This document shows, in pieces, positions 26,473-35,445 of a stretch of DNA of 64,000 nucleotides. The stretch comes from Kumtagia sp052180275 (lineage in GTDB: Bacteria > Pseudomonadota > Alphaproteobacteria > Rhizobiales > Rhizobiaceae). A program made the position numbers and the translations under genes. Each line of letters starts with the position of its first letter. Within the stretch, counting starts at the first letter, position 1. The DNA lies in assembly GCF_052180275.1 (NCBI RefSeq), contig NZ_CP197465.1, positions 5,890,001-5,954,000 on the forward strand, in the 5' to 3' direction. The notes under the pieces are model-generated. The model was not told the origin of the DNA and did not search any database. It saw nothing but the letters and a program-made list of their open reading frames with translations.

Positions 26473-27300
26473 TCAGCGGCCGACATTGATGACCGGATTG
26501 GACTCTTTTTCCGAGGTCATGACGACCAGCAGGCTGTTGATCAGGTCCGCCTTCTTGTCGTTGGAAATGGCGACGCCTTCCTGCTTGTCGAAGTGCAGCA
26601 TCACCTCGTCGATGATGGCCAGCGCATTCTCGACCATGTAGCGGCGCGCCTGGAAGATCGCCACCGCCTGCTGGCGCTTGAGCATGGCCCCTGCGATCTC
26701 AGAGGCATAGGCGAGATGGCTGAGCCGCGTCTCCTCGACATGAATGCCGGCGATGGCAAGTTTGACCTGCAGCGTAGCCTGCAATTGTGCGGCGACGTCG
26801 TCGATATTGCCGCGCAGCGAACTCTCCGTCTCGGAATCATAGGGATAATGGGCGGCCAGAGCCCGGATGGCGATGTCGCTCTGGTTGGCGACGAAGGTCT
26901 TGTAGTCGTCGACATTGAAGGTGGCCTGGGCTGCGTCGGTCACCCGCCAGACGACGACGGCGCCGATCTCGATCGGATTGCCGTTGCGGTCATTGACCTT
27001 CAACTGGTCGGTGACGAAGTTGATCAGCTTCAGCGGCACGCGCGTCTTGGAGCTGAACGGGATCGTGTAGAGAAAACCGTTCTTGCGCAGCGTTCCCATG
27101 TAGCGCCCAAAGAAGGTGACGACGCGCGCCTCGTTCGGCTGAATGATGGTAAAGCCGCTGGCAAACAGCACACCGATGATGGCGATCGGAATGATCAAGG
27201 GCCACAGCAGAAGTGCGGCCGCCCCCATCAATGCAAGCCACAGGAAAAGCAGCGGGAAACCGCCGACGCTCCATGCTTGGTGATCGTTGACAGTCTGCAT
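26473..27300 (-). CDS. SPFH/Band 7 domain membrane protein
   Basis: The 275-residue protein begins MQTVNDHQAWSVGGF after GGAGG. Two adjacent N-terminal hydrophobic segments (LLFLWLALMGAAALLL and IIPIAIIGVLFASGF) anchor it. The SPFH domain follows with QPNEARVVTFFGRYMGTL and IEIGAVVVWRVTDAAQATFNVDDYKTFV. A helical segment rich in Ala (RQQAVAIFQARRYMVENALAII) comes next. Such stomatin/flotillin-like proteins organise membrane microdomains or protease complexes. No NfeD partner is adjacent. An upstream extension of the frame overlaps the next gene and is not real. Confidence 0.85.
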   Translation of the reverse strand: MQTVNDHQAWSVGGFPLLFLWLALMGAAALLLWPLIIPIAIIGVLFASGFTIIQPNEARVVTFFGRYMGTLRKNGFLYTIPFSSKTRVPLKLINFVTDQLKVNDRNGNPIEIGAVVVWRVTDAAQATFNVDDYKTFVANQSDIAIRALAAHYPYDSETESSLRGNIDDVAAQLQATLQVKLAIAGIHVEETRLSHLAYASEIAGAMLKRQQAVAIFQARRYMVENALAIIDEVMLHFDKQEGVAISNDKKADLINSLLVVMTSEKESNPVINVGR

Positions 27301-27410
27301 GCAGCCCTCCATGGAGCCGCCCCGGACGGCCTGGAAGGACCATACTATGCCGCCAACAGGAAGCCCATGGGCGACCTGCCATTGGCGAAAGCTCAGCCCG
27401 GAGGCGAAAA

Positions 27411-27893
27411 CTACATCAGGCCGAGTTGCTTGTAAAAGCCCAACGCGTCGTAGTAGTCGCTCTGGCTGACGATCTTGCCGCCCTTGACCGTGAACATCGA
27501 GGCGCCGGTGAAGGAGAATTTCTTGCCGGTCGCCTTGGTGCCATCGGACCAGTCGCCTGTGTTGGTTCCGGAGAACTCCCACTCGAACGACACCCGGTCG
27601 CCCTCGGCGACGGGCGCGCCCTTGATCGTCCAGGCGGCGTCGGGCGCGGCGGCGAGAAAACCGTCGATGACGCCCTTGGCCTCGGCCATGCCCTGCGCCG
27701 GCTTGCCGACGGAGGCGTCGTAATAGACGACGTCGTCAGCGAAATAGCCTGCGGCCTTGGCGGAGTCATGCGCGTTCCAGCCTGAGACATAGGCTTCCAC
27801 GACAGCCTTTGGGCTGTCGTCGGCGAAGACTGGCGCAGTGACAAGAAATGCCGAAGCCATTGCGGCGGCTGTCATGAAATGGCGGCGATGCAT
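27411..27893 (-). CDS. Secreted SnoaL/NTF2-like protein
   Basis: The 160-residue protein starts MHRRHFMTAAAMASAFLVT, an export signal with probable cleavage after VFA, with AGGAGG 10 nt upstream. The mature part is an NTF2-like alpha+beta barrel: AVVEAYVSGWNAHDSAKAAGYFADDVVYYDAS. SnoaL-like proteins bind or isomerise small hydrophobic ligands, but the role here is unknown. It lies 63 bp after the aldehyde dehydrogenase gene and could be the last gene of that transcript. Confidence 0.8.
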   Translation of the reverse strand: MHRRHFMTAAAMASAFLVTAPVFADDSPKAVVEAYVSGWNAHDSAKAAGYFADDVVYYDASVGKPAQGMAEAKGVIDGFLAAAPDAAWTIKGAPVAEGDRVSFEWEFSGTNTGDWSDGTKATGKKFSFTGASMFTVKGGKIVSQSDYYDALGFYKQLGLM

Positions 27894-27956
27894 GTGCGTA
27901 TCTCCTCCTGTTGATACTCCGGCAATCAGGCCTCCCCAACACGGAGAGGCCAAGCA

Positions 27957-29384
27957 CTAACCGTGCGCGACCATCACATGGCGGACGGCGGTATAATCCT
28001 CCAGCGCGTAGAGCGACATGTCCTTGCCGTAGCCGGACTGCTTTACGCCGCCATGCGGCATCTCGTTGGTCAGCATGAAATGCGTGTTGATCCAGGTGCA
28101 GCCATATTGCAGGCGCGCCGCGGTTGCCATGGCGCGCGACACGTCCTTCGTCCACACCGAGGAAGCGAGGCCGTAGTCGCTGTCGTTCGCCCAGTTAACC
28201 GCCTCGTCGACATCGGAGAAGCGTGTGACCGAGACGACCGGGCCGAACACCTCGCGCCGCACGATCTCGTCTTCCTGCAGCGCGCCGGCAACCACGGTCG
28301 GCTGATAATAATATCCGCCGCCCTCTCCCGGCTTGCCGCCGGTGGTGATGTCGATGTGCTTCAACTCGGAGGCCCGCTCGACGAAGGAGGCGACGCGATC
28401 GCGCTGGCGTTTCGAGATCAGCGGCCCGATCTCGTTCTCGGTGTCATCGGGCTTGTCGTAGCGGATGGTCGAGACGGCCGAGGACAGATCGGCGACGAGC
28501 TTTTCGTAGACCTTCTTGCCGGCATAGATGCGGCAGGCGGCGGTGCAGTCCTGCCCGGCATTGTAGTAGCCGAAGGCGCGCAAGCCAGCGACGACGGCAT
28601 CGATGTCGGCGTCGTCGAAGACGATGACCGGCGCCTTGCCGCCAAGCTCCAGATGCGTGCGCTTGACCGACTTGGCGGCCGCCTGCAGCACCTTCTTGCC
28701 GGTGGCCACGTCGCCGGTGATCGAGATCATGTTGATTTTCGGATGGTTGATCAGCGCGTTGCCGACGCTCTCGCCGCGCCCGAGCACGACATTGACCACG
28801 CCCTCCGGCAGGACATTAGCGAGGATCTTGGCGAGTTTCAGCGCCGTCAACGGCGTCTGCTCGGACGGCTTGAACACCACCGTGTTGCCGCCGCCGATCG
28901 CCGGTGCCAGCTTCCAGGCCATCATCATCAGAGGATAGTTCCACGGGGCGATGGAGGCGACGATGCCGATGGCGTCGCGGCGGACCATGGAGGTGAAGCC
29001 GGGCAGATATTCGCCCGCCACGACCCCCGGCATGGTGCGCACCGCGCCGGCGAAGAAACGGTAGCAGTCGACGATCGCCGGGATCTCGTCGTTGAGCACC
29101 GCGTTGATCGGCTTGCCGCAGTTAAGCGCCTCCAGCCTGGCGAATTCCTCGGCCTCGGCCTCGATACGCTCGGCGATCTTGAGCAGGTAGCCGGAACGCT
29201 GCCCCGGCGTCGTCCGCGACCATGTCGCAAAGGCTTTTTCGGCGGCGGCGACCGCCGCGTCGATCTGCGCCTGGTTCGCTTCAGGCAGATTGAGCACCGT
29301 TTCCCCAGTCCGTGGATTGAAGATCGGCTCCTCGGTCTCGGTGCCTTTTTCGAAACGCGCCCCGATCAGCATGTCGGTCAGCAT
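27957..29384 (-). CDS. patD: Gamma-aminobutyraldehyde dehydrogenase (PatD/YdcW-like)
   Basis: The 475-residue NAD-dependent aldehyde dehydrogenase has the Glu in LELGGKAPVIVF and the catalytic Cys in GYYNAGQDCTAACR. The Cys is followed by TAACR as in PatD/YdcW, rather than the TAGSR common in other families. It would oxidise 4-aminobutyraldehyde from putrescine to GABA. Placement after a four-gene putrescine-type transporter reproduces the E. coli ydcSTUVW order, which strongly supports the assignment. A 20-bp inverted repeat separates it from the upstream permease. Confidence 0.88.
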   Translation of the reverse strand: MLTDMLIGARFEKGTETEEPIFNPRTGETVLNLPEANQAQIDAAVAAAEKAFATWSRTTPGQRSGYLLKIAERIEAEAEEFARLEALNCGKPINAVLNDEIPAIVDCYRFFAGAVRTMPGVVAGEYLPGFTSMVRRDAIGIVASIAPWNYPLMMMAWKLAPAIGGGNTVVFKPSEQTPLTALKLAKILANVLPEGVVNVVLGRGESVGNALINHPKINMISITGDVATGKKVLQAAAKSVKRTHLELGGKAPVIVFDDADIDAVVAGLRAFGYYNAGQDCTAACRIYAGKKVYEKLVADLSSAVSTIRYDKPDDTENEIGPLISKRQRDRVASFVERASELKHIDITTGGKPGEGGGYYYQPTVVAGALQEDEIVRREVFGPVVSVTRFSDVDEAVNWANDSDYGLASSVWTKDVSRAMATAARLQYGCTWINTHFMLTNEMPHGGVKQSGYGKDMSLYALEDYTAVRHVMVAHG

Positions 29385-29407
29385 GGATGTGTCTCCCTTT
29401 GTGCTGG

Positions 29408-29512
29408 GCGAATAGCGAATAGGGAGTTGCGAATAGCGGGCTGATCATCTGTGAAGCGCCCGTTTCCCACCGCAGCATTTTCCCTATTCGCTACTCCCTA
29501 TTCGCTATTCGC
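29408..29512. repeat. 20-bp perfect inverted repeat between permease and dehydrogenase genes
   Basis: GCGAATAGCGAATAGGGAGT (29408-29427) is matched exactly by its reverse complement at 29493-29512, with 65 bp between. Each arm contains a tandem GCGAATA repeat, and a third partial copy (GCGAATAGCG) follows the first arm. It fills the spacer between ydcV and patD and is unlike the other repeat classes of the window. Confidence 0.75.
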
Positions 29513-29520
29513 TCTCTTTT

Positions 29521-30336
29521 TCATTTTCCCGCCCCAGCGATCTGATCCCCGTCCTTCGTCAGGTAATAGGCAAGAAGGATCGGCAGCGCGGTGACCAGCA
29601 CCACGACCATGGCGACGACGTTGGTCACTGGCCGCTGGCGCGGGCGCACCAGTTCCTCCAGCATCCAGATCGGCAGTGTCTGCTGCTGGCCGGCGGTAAA
29701 CGTGGTAACGATCACCTCATCGAAGCTGAGCGCGAAGGCGAGCATGCCGCCCGCCAGCAGCGCCGTGCCGATGTTGGGCAGCACCACGTAGCGGAACGTC
29801 TGGAAACCATCCGCGCCGAGGTCCATCGACGCCTCGATCATCGATCCCGATGTGCGGCGGAAGCGCGCCACCGCGTTGTTGTAGACGACGACCACGCAGA
29901 AGGTGGCGTGGCCGAGCACGATGGTCCAGGTGGAGAAGGGTATCTCCATCAGGCTGAAGGCGGAGCGCAGCGATATGCCGGTGATGATGCCGGGCAGCGC
30001 GATCGGCAGGATGACCAGCAGCGAGATCGCCTCGCGACCGAAGAATTTCGTCCTGCTGACGGCGGCGGCGCACAGCGTACCGAGGGTCAGGGCGATCAGC
30101 GTCGAGATCGACGCGACCTTGACCGAGAGCGCCAGCGCCTCCCAGACATCCGGCCGGTTCCAGGCGGCGGCGAACCACTGCGTGGTCAGCCCCGGCGGCG
30201 GCCACTGGTAGCTCTTCTCCTCCGTCGTGAAAGCGTAGACGAAGATCAGCAGGATCGGCAGGTGCAGGAACAGCAGTCCTGCTGCCGCAGCGATCTTCAG
30301 CGCAAGGGGGGCGGTGTTGCCTCGGTCAGAGCGCAT
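29521..30336 (-). CDS. ydcV: Putrescine-type ABC transporter permease (PotC/YdcV-like)
   Basis: The 271-residue permease begins MRSDRGNTAPLALKIAAAAG and overlaps the upstream permease by 11 bp; longer starts would run into that gene. The first membrane segment is GLLFLHLPILLIFVYAF. The EAA loop reads EASMDLGADGFQTFRYVVLP. Conserved PotC-type blocks include FSTWTIVLGHATFCVVVVYN. It forms the membrane channel with the YdcU-like subunit. Confidence 0.88.
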   Translation of the reverse strand: MRSDRGNTAPLALKIAAAAGLLFLHLPILLIFVYAFTTEEKSYQWPPPGLTTQWFAAAWNRPDVWEALALSVKVASISTLIALTLGTLCAAAVSRTKFFGREAISLLVILPIALPGIITGISLRSAFSLMEIPFSTWTIVLGHATFCVVVVYNNAVARFRRTSGSMIEASMDLGADGFQTFRYVVLPNIGTALLAGGMLAFALSFDEVIVTTFTAGQQQTLPIWMLEELVRPRQRPVTNVVAMVVVLVTALPILLAYYLTKDGDQIAGAGK

Positions 30337-31294
30337 CGAACGCCCCCATGCGCTTGGCGCCCCACAGATAAAATCCCATGATGACCACCGGCACCACGGT
30401 GAAGGCGGCGGCGAGCGGGATGTTGCCGGCGGTTCCCTGGTGGGCGTAGACGGCCTGGCCGATGAACAGCCGCGACGTACCGACGATCTGCGGGATGATG
30501 TAGTCGCCAAGCGTCAGCGAGAAGGTGAAGATCGAGCCGGCGACGATGCCCGGCAGCGCCAGCGGGAAGATCACGTTGCGAAAGGTCTGTCCGGGCGATG
30601 CCCCGAGGTCGGACGAGGCTTCGGTGAGGTTGACCGGCACGCGCTCCAATGCCGCCTGCACCGGCAGGATCATAAAGGGCAGCCAGACATAGACGAAGAC
30701 GATGAAAGTGCCGGTCCAACTGACCGACAAGGAATTGCCGCCGACAATAGGCAGCGACAGCCACGCGTCGAGCACTGAGGTCAGATGCAGCTTGGCGAAC
30801 AGCCAGCCCAGAATGCCTTCCTTGGCGAGGATCAGCTTCCACGCATAGACCTTGACCAGATAGCTCGACCACAGCGGCAGCATGACGCCGAGATAGAACA
30901 GCGCCTTCCATTTGCCGCGCGCGTAACGGGCGGCGAAGTAGGCGATGGGAAAGGCGATGGCAGCGGAAGCCAGCGTCACCAGGGCTGCCATCGTCACCGT
31001 ACGGACGATGATGTCGATGTTGGTCGCCTGCAGCAGGTCGCCATAGGTCTTCAGCGTGAATTTCCGGTTGATCATCCCGGAGAATTCGTCGATCGAGAAG
31101 AAACTCTGGATCAGCAGCGCGAACAGCGAGCCGAGATAGACGATGCCGAGCCACAGAAGCGGCGGCGCCAGCATGATGAGCAGAAGCAGCCCCGGATTGC
31201 GCCACAGAGTGTCGGACAGCGCGCCGGCCCAGCCACCCTTGCGCGGCAGGATGGTCGGCGCCGGTACAACAGGCATGACCGTCCCGACGCTCAT
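30326..31294 (-). CDS. ydcU: Putrescine-type ABC transporter permease (PotB/YdcU-like)
   Basis: The 322-residue inner-membrane protein has a cytosolic N-terminal stretch, then LLLLIMLAPPLLWLGIVYLG. The EAA loop is EASSDLGASPGQTFRNVIFP. FLGVMLPLWSSYLVKVYAW is a typical PotB element. Its start overlaps the ATPase stop by 4 bp (ATGA), so translation is coupled. Confidence 0.9.
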   Translation of the reverse strand: MSVGTVMPVVPAPTILPRKGGWAGALSDTLWRNPGLLLLIMLAPPLLWLGIVYLGSLFALLIQSFFSIDEFSGMINRKFTLKTYGDLLQATNIDIIVRTVTMAALVTLASAAIAFPIAYFAARYARGKWKALFYLGVMLPLWSSYLVKVYAWKLILAKEGILGWLFAKLHLTSVLDAWLSLPIVGGNSLSVSWTGTFIVFVYVWLPFMILPVQAALERVPVNLTEASSDLGASPGQTFRNVIFPLALPGIVAGSIFTFSLTLGDYIIPQIVGTSRLFIGQAVYAHQGTAGNIPLAAAFTVVPVVIMGFYLWGAKRMGAFDAL

Positions 31295-32289
31295 GCCGGC
31301 TCGTCCATCACATGCAGGTGCTCGCGGTTGAAGGTGAGCATCACCGCGTCGCCGGTCTCCGGCAAGGACGAACCTGCTGGCACTATGGCGTGCAGGCGAA
31401 AACCTTCGACATCGAGCGCCAGCCGTGTCGCGCTGCCGAGATAGTTCATGGCGACGACGCGGGCAGGAACACCCTCGCCGGCCGCTTGGCGCGCGATGCG
31501 GATCGACTCCGGCCTGAGACTGCCCCAGCGGTTCTGCCCCGACCAGCGCTGGACGAAATCCGGCGGCAGCACATTCGACGAGCCGACGAAATCGGCGACG
31601 AAACGCGAGCGCGGCTTCTGGTAGATCTCCTGCGGCGAGCCGATCTGCATGATCCTGCCGTCGTTGAAGACGGCGACGCGATCTGCCATCGACAGCGCTT
31701 CGCCCTGGTCGTGGGTGACGAAGACGAAGGTGATGCCCAACGCCTTCTGCAGGGTCTTCAACTCCTCCTGCATGTTCTCGCGCAGCTTCAAGTCAAGCGC
31801 GCCGAGCGGCTCATCGAGCAACAGCACTTTCGGCCGGTTGACAAGCGCACGGGCAAGCGCCACACGCTGGCGCTGGCCGCCGGAAAGCTGGCCGGGTTTT
31901 CGCGCGCCGTAGCCGGGCAAGCGGACGAGGGCGAGTGCCTCCTCCGCCGCCTTTTGGCGCTCCGGCTTGCCGATGCCCTTGACCATCAGGCCGTAGGCGA
32001 CGTTGTCGAGCACGTTGAGATGTGGAAACAGCGCGTAGTCCTGGAAGACGGTGTTGACGTTGCGCCGGTAGGGCGGAACACCGTCGGCGCGTTCACCGAA
32101 AATCTCGATGGCCCCGCCGGTCGGCTGCTCGAAGCCGGCGATCAGCCTTAGGCAAGTGGTCTTGCCCGAACCCGACGGGCCGAGCATGGCGAAGAACTCG
32201 CCCGCCACGATATCGAGGTCGACCGCATCGACGGCGCGCACGCTGCCGAAATGGCGGGAGACTTTTTTGAAGGAGACGGCTGGGGTCAT
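31291..32289 (-). CDS. ydcT: Putrescine-type ABC transporter ATPase (PotA/YdcT-like)
   Basis: The 332-residue protein begins MTPAVSFKKVSRHFGSVRAV. Motifs: Walker A GPSGSGKTT, Q-loop TVFQDYALFPHLNV, signature LSGGQRQRVALARAL, Walker B VLLLDEPLGALD, switch His VTHDQGEA, and a C-terminal TOBE domain. It is cytosolic and powers putrescine or related polyamine import. The ATG lacks a clear ribosome site; a TTG 12 codons upstream is an alternative. The palindromic element at 32344-32453 lies between it and the binding-protein gene. Confidence 0.9.
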   Translation of the reverse strand: MTPAVSFKKVSRHFGSVRAVDAVDLDIVAGEFFAMLGPSGSGKTTCLRLIAGFEQPTGGAIEIFGERADGVPPYRRNVNTVFQDYALFPHLNVLDNVAYGLMVKGIGKPERQKAAEEALALVRLPGYGARKPGQLSGGQRQRVALARALVNRPKVLLLDEPLGALDLKLRENMQEELKTLQKALGITFVFVTHDQGEALSMADRVAVFNDGRIMQIGSPQEIYQKPRSRFVADFVGSSNVLPPDFVQRWSGQNRWGSLRPESIRIARQAAGEGVPARVVAMNYLGSATRLALDVEGFRLHAIVPAGSSLPETGDAVMLTFNREHLHVMDEPA

Positions 32290-32343
32290 TGCAACGATCT
32301 GAGCGCGCGCGGAACTGAGCACCAATCACTGGCATCGCGACGG

Positions 32344-32453
32344 CCTACCTCCCCCTTGAGGGGGGAGGTCGCGCCGAAGGCGGGGGTGGGGGTGACGGCG
32401 CTGTTCACCCCACCCCGGACCTACGGTCCGACCCTCCCCCTCAAGGGGAGGGT
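32344..32453. repeat. Palindromic repeat, CCCTCCCC-arm class, inside the putrescine operon
   Basis: The arms are CCTCCCCCTTGAGGGGGGAGG (32345-32365) and CCCTCCCCCTCAAGGGGAGGG (32432-32452), each a hairpin and together an inverted pair. The core contains a further dyad, GGACCTACGGTCC (32418-32430). Its place after the binding-protein gene suggests differential expression of binding protein over the membrane subunits (inference). Confidence 0.7.
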
Positions 32454-32462
32454 AAGCACCGC

Positions 32463-33617
32463 TCACCGTCCCCCAATCACGCCGATGTAATCCGACACCC
32501 AGCGGTAATAGGGCACGCACTGGTCGTTCTGCGTGGCGCATTTGCTCACCGGCGTCTTCCAGAATTTTATCTTCTGGAAATCCTCGAAGCCATTGGTCTT
32601 GCAGCCTTCGTCTGTCAGCAGCGCATTGCCCTTGCAGGCGGCGGGGACCGCCGGGTTCGAGCCGAACCAGGCGGCGAGGTCGCCCTGCACCTTCGGCGAC
32701 AGCGAATGCTCCATCCACATATAGGCGCAATTGGGGTTGGCCGCGTCGGTGGCCATCATCGTCGTGTCCGCCCAGCCGGTTGCGCCCTCCTGCGGAATTG
32801 TCGAAGCGACAGGCTGCTTCTCGGCCGCGAGCAGATTGACCTGGAACGGCCACGAACCGGACGCCACGACGCCTTCCGTCTTGAAGTCGTCGATCTGGAT
32901 CATGGCGTCGTGCCAGTAGCGGCCGACCAGCGTGCGCTGGGTCCGCAACAGGTCGAGGGCCGCCTTGTACTGGTCCTCGTTGAGCTCGTAGGGATCCTTG
33001 ATGCCGAGGTCGGGCTTGGCTGATATCAGGTAGTTGGCGGCGTCGGCGACGTGGATCGGCCCGTCATAGGCTTGCACACGGCCCTTGTTGGACTTGCCGT
33101 CGGGCAGGTTCATTTCCTCGAAGACGACGTTCCAGCTCTTCGGCGCTTCCTTGAACACCGTCGTGTTGTACATCAGCACGTTCGGCCCCCACTGGTAGGG
33201 AACGCCGTAATGCGCGCCGTCGACGGTGAACCAGGGCGCATCCTTCAGGCGGTCGTCGACCGTCGACCAGCTTTTGATCAGGTCGATGTTGACCGGCTGG
33301 ACGCGCTTGCCGGCGATGAGGCGCAGCGAGGCATCGCCCGAAGCGGTCACGAGGTCGTATCCGCCCTCGTTCATCAGCGCGACCATCTCGTCGGAGGTGG
33401 CGGCGGTCTTCACGTTGACCTTGCAGGAGGTCGCCTTCTCGAAATCCGTGACCCAGTCGTAGTTCTTGTCGGTCTCGCCGCGCTCGATGTAGCCGGCCCA
33501 GGCGATGATGTTGACTTGACCCTCGCCGGCACCAATTTCCTTGACTTGCGCGACCGCCTGGCCGCTTGCGGAGAGCGCCAGCGCCAAAGCCGTACAGGAC
33601 TTGAGAATTCGCTTCAT
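32463..33617 (-). CDS. ydcS: Putrescine-type periplasmic binding protein (PotD/YdcS-like)
   Basis: The 384-residue protein begins MKRILKSCTALALALSASG, a Sec signal with probable cleavage after AVA, with GGGAGA 7-8 nt upstream. Mature-region blocks match YdcS: VNIIAWAGYIERGETDKNYDW, DLVTASGDASLRLIAGKRV, VPYQWGPNVLMYNT and DEGCKTNGFEDFQKIKFWKTP. It is the first gene of the ydcSTUVW-like operon and defines its specificity. Confidence 0.9.
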   Translation of the reverse strand: MKRILKSCTALALALSASGQAVAQVKEIGAGEGQVNIIAWAGYIERGETDKNYDWVTDFEKATSCKVNVKTAATSDEMVALMNEGGYDLVTASGDASLRLIAGKRVQPVNIDLIKSWSTVDDRLKDAPWFTVDGAHYGVPYQWGPNVLMYNTTVFKEAPKSWNVVFEEMNLPDGKSNKGRVQAYDGPIHVADAANYLISAKPDLGIKDPYELNEDQYKAALDLLRTQRTLVGRYWHDAMIQIDDFKTEGVVASGSWPFQVNLLAAEKQPVASTIPQEGATGWADTTMMATDAANPNCAYMWMEHSLSPKVQGDLAAWFGSNPAVPAACKGNALLTDEGCKTNGFEDFQKIKFWKTPVSKCATQNDQCVPYYRWVSDYIGVIGGR

Positions 33618-33726
33618 TGTCACGTCTCCCATAAACGGGCGTCGCTCATGAGCGGCGACTTCAGCCCCATGTATGCAAAGTGACGTGAATGGCGCGCTTT
33701 CGCAAATTCATTTAGCAGAAAGCCGG

Positions 33727-33743
33727 TATCGGTTTTACCGATA
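33727..33743. promoter_or_regulatory. Inverted repeat upstream of the putrescine operon
   Basis: TATCGGT-TTT-ACCGATA is a perfect 7+3+7 dyad 110 bp upstream of the ydcS-like start. It probably marks a repressor or activator site. No candidate regulator gene is adjacent, and the family is not recognisable from the site alone. Confidence 0.5.
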
Positions 33744-33798
33744 AGTCTGGCGAGACACCGCAGCGATCTAAGCCGGCCTGGGCCGTTTCTTGAGTTGC

Positions 33799-34398
33799 CT
33801 AAATTTCTTCGAGTTCGGAGAGCGTCACGGCGAGCCCAGGCACTGCCTGAGAAACCAGTGTCTGGTCTTCCGAGAGCTTGACAATCTCGTCATAACCTTC
33901 CAGCGCCGGGCGCCTGTGGACATGCGCAACACGCGACACCGCCTCGACGACCCACAATTCCGGGACGCCGAAATTGGCGTAAATCCTCGCCTTGCGACCG
34001 AGATCCCACTTCAGACTTGAATCCGCAACTTCGACGGCGAGCAGCGCGGTACGGGGGTTGAGATTGGCCAAGCCGTCGGCTTTGCGGAAGAAGATGAAGT
34101 CGGGTTCGACGAAGCTGTCCTCGTCCAGACGAAAGGTGGTCTCGGATGCAACGCGGAACGCATCCGGCGCGGTCCTCACGAAATGATAGATGAGCATGTT
34201 CTTTAGACGCTCGTGATGTGCGCCCTTGGCATTCATCGGAACGATCTCCCCCCCGATCAGTTCGAAGCGCTCGTGCTCGTCTATGATACCCGTCTGCACC
34301 ATTGCCTCGATCTCGGCCACGGTCCAGCGCCGCCGCATCAGTCCTTCCGCAGCCTGCGTGGTGGGAGAAAGCCCAGGAGATCGGAATTGCTGGTTCAT
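33799..34398 (-). CDS. Uma2 family (DUF820) PD-(D/E)XK nuclease-like protein
   Basis: The 199-residue protein begins MNQQFRSPGLSP and carries the Uma2 fold: FELIGGEIVPMNAKGAHH, DSFVEPDFIFFRK (catalytic Asp), LLAVEVADSSLKWDLGRKARIYANFGVPELWVV (catalytic ExxDSSxxxD region). Uma2 proteins are restriction-nuclease-like and numerous in cyanobacteria and some rhizobia, but have no settled function. It stands alone. The start is chosen at the first ATG near family length, with a weak ribosome site. Confidence 0.82.
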   Translation of the reverse strand: MNQQFRSPGLSPTTQAAEGLMRRRWTVAEIEAMVQTGIIDEHERFELIGGEIVPMNAKGAHHERLKNMLIYHFVRTAPDAFRVASETTFRLDEDSFVEPDFIFFRKADGLANLNPRTALLAVEVADSSLKWDLGRKARIYANFGVPELWVVEAVSRVAHVHRRPALEGYDEIVKLSEDQTLVSQAVPGLAVTLSELEEI

Positions 34399-34527
34399 GA
34401 CGTAAGGATACCATCGACCGGCGGAGGAGCAAACAGGCATGCGAATGCTAACAGCTTCCAAAGTTCACGGCATTCCCATTGCCGAAGCGATACCGGATGT
34501 TCTGCTATGCTCGATCAGTAAGGGGCG

Positions 34528-35370
34528 TTAAGCCCGCGCCGTTGCCAGCCAACAAGCGGCGGTGAACCGTGCGAAGCCTGCATTGATGAAGGGAGCAAAC
34601 GCTAGGCCCAACGCCGCGGTCACCTTTTCCTTCGCAGGCTCGTCGGCCTCCCGCAAAGCGTTGCCGACCGGCCCGAGCCGGGTGACATAGATCATCAGGT
34701 CGTCCTCGCTCATTTGGCATGCCACGTCCGTCCGCTCAAGCTCGACCGCCGACCAGCCACTCTCCTCCAGAATCGACGTTACCCGGGATTTGTCGGCAAA
34801 GGCGAACTGGCCTGGCGCTTCCGGATCTGGCTTGGGCATCGGCGGCAGGAACGGTGCGGCTGCACGAACCGCCGTCGTCATGAACTCGTTTTCGGCCGGA
34901 CTGCGCCAGGCGACGAACGCGAGCTTCGCGCCGTTCCGCGCGGAACGGCGAATGTTGGCGAACGCGGTTGCCGGATCGTTGAAGAACATGACGCCGAAGC
35001 GCGAGATCACGGCGTCGTACTGTCCCGGTTCGAGCGCGTAGACCTGCGCATCGCCTTCGATGAAGCTCACATTCGCGACACCTTCCGCGGCGGCGCGCTT
35101 CCTCGCAACCGTAATCAGCGGATGCGAAATGTCGAGCCCCGCGCAATGGCCGCTCCCGCCGACGCGGCGCGCCATCGCCAGGGTGGTGGCGCCGCAGCCG
35201 CAGCCGATGTCGAGGACATGACTGCCCTCACGGGGACAACCGGCGTCGACCACGAGCCGCCCAAACGGCTCCAGAATACGGTCAAGCAGCGCCTGCATCT
35301 CGACCCAGGCTTCGCCGCTGCCTTTGTTCCAGAGTTCTGTCTGATCACGATTGGGCGAAATATCCGACAT
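34528..35370 (-). CDS. Class I SAM-dependent methyltransferase
   Basis: The 280-residue protein has a Rossmann SAM-binding core: motif I VLDIGCGCGATTLAMARRV, then CAGLDISHPLITVARKRA, then VSFIEGDAQVYALEPGQYDAVISRFGVMFF. This resembles ubiquinone/menaquinone-type methyltransferases. The acceptor is unknown. It is divergent from a MerR-family gene and its promoter carries a MerR-type 19-bp spacer dyad, so it is probably that regulator's target. Confidence 0.85.
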   Translation of the reverse strand: MSDISPNRDQTELWNKGSGEAWVEMQALLDRILEPFGRLVVDAGCPREGSHVLDIGCGCGATTLAMARRVGGSGHCAGLDISHPLITVARKRAAAEGVANVSFIEGDAQVYALEPGQYDAVISRFGVMFFNDPATAFANIRRSARNGAKLAFVAWRSPAENEFMTTAVRAAAPFLPPMPKPDPEAPGQFAFADKSRVTSILEESGWSAVELERTDVACQMSEDDLMIYVTRLGPVGNALREADEPAKEKVTAALGLAFAPFINAGFARFTAACWLATARA

Positions 35371-35412
35371 CAGCTCTGTCCTTTGAGGTTGATTGTCTTG
35401 ACGGCTCGATGC

Positions 35413-35443
35413 AGTCTACGAGTTCAAGCGCGCTTGAGGTCAA
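35413..35443 (-). promoter_or_regulatory. MerR-type promoter with palindrome in a 19-bp spacer
   Basis: On the minus strand TTGACC (-35, complement of 35438-35443) and TAGACT (-10, complement of 35413-35418) are 19 bp apart. The spacer contains the perfect palindrome TCAAGCGCGCTTGA (35424-35437). Overlong spacers with a central dyad are the hallmark of MerR-activated promoters. The half-site resembles the CCTCAAG of SoxR operators. It would drive the methyltransferase gene, 43 bp downstream. Confidence 0.65.
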
Positions 35444-35445
35444 GA

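Noticed and set aside
34714..35445. Long N-terminal extension of the MerR regulator
   Set aside because: It is antisense to the methyltransferase gene; the GTG at 35446 has a ribosome site and places the HTH at the N-terminus.
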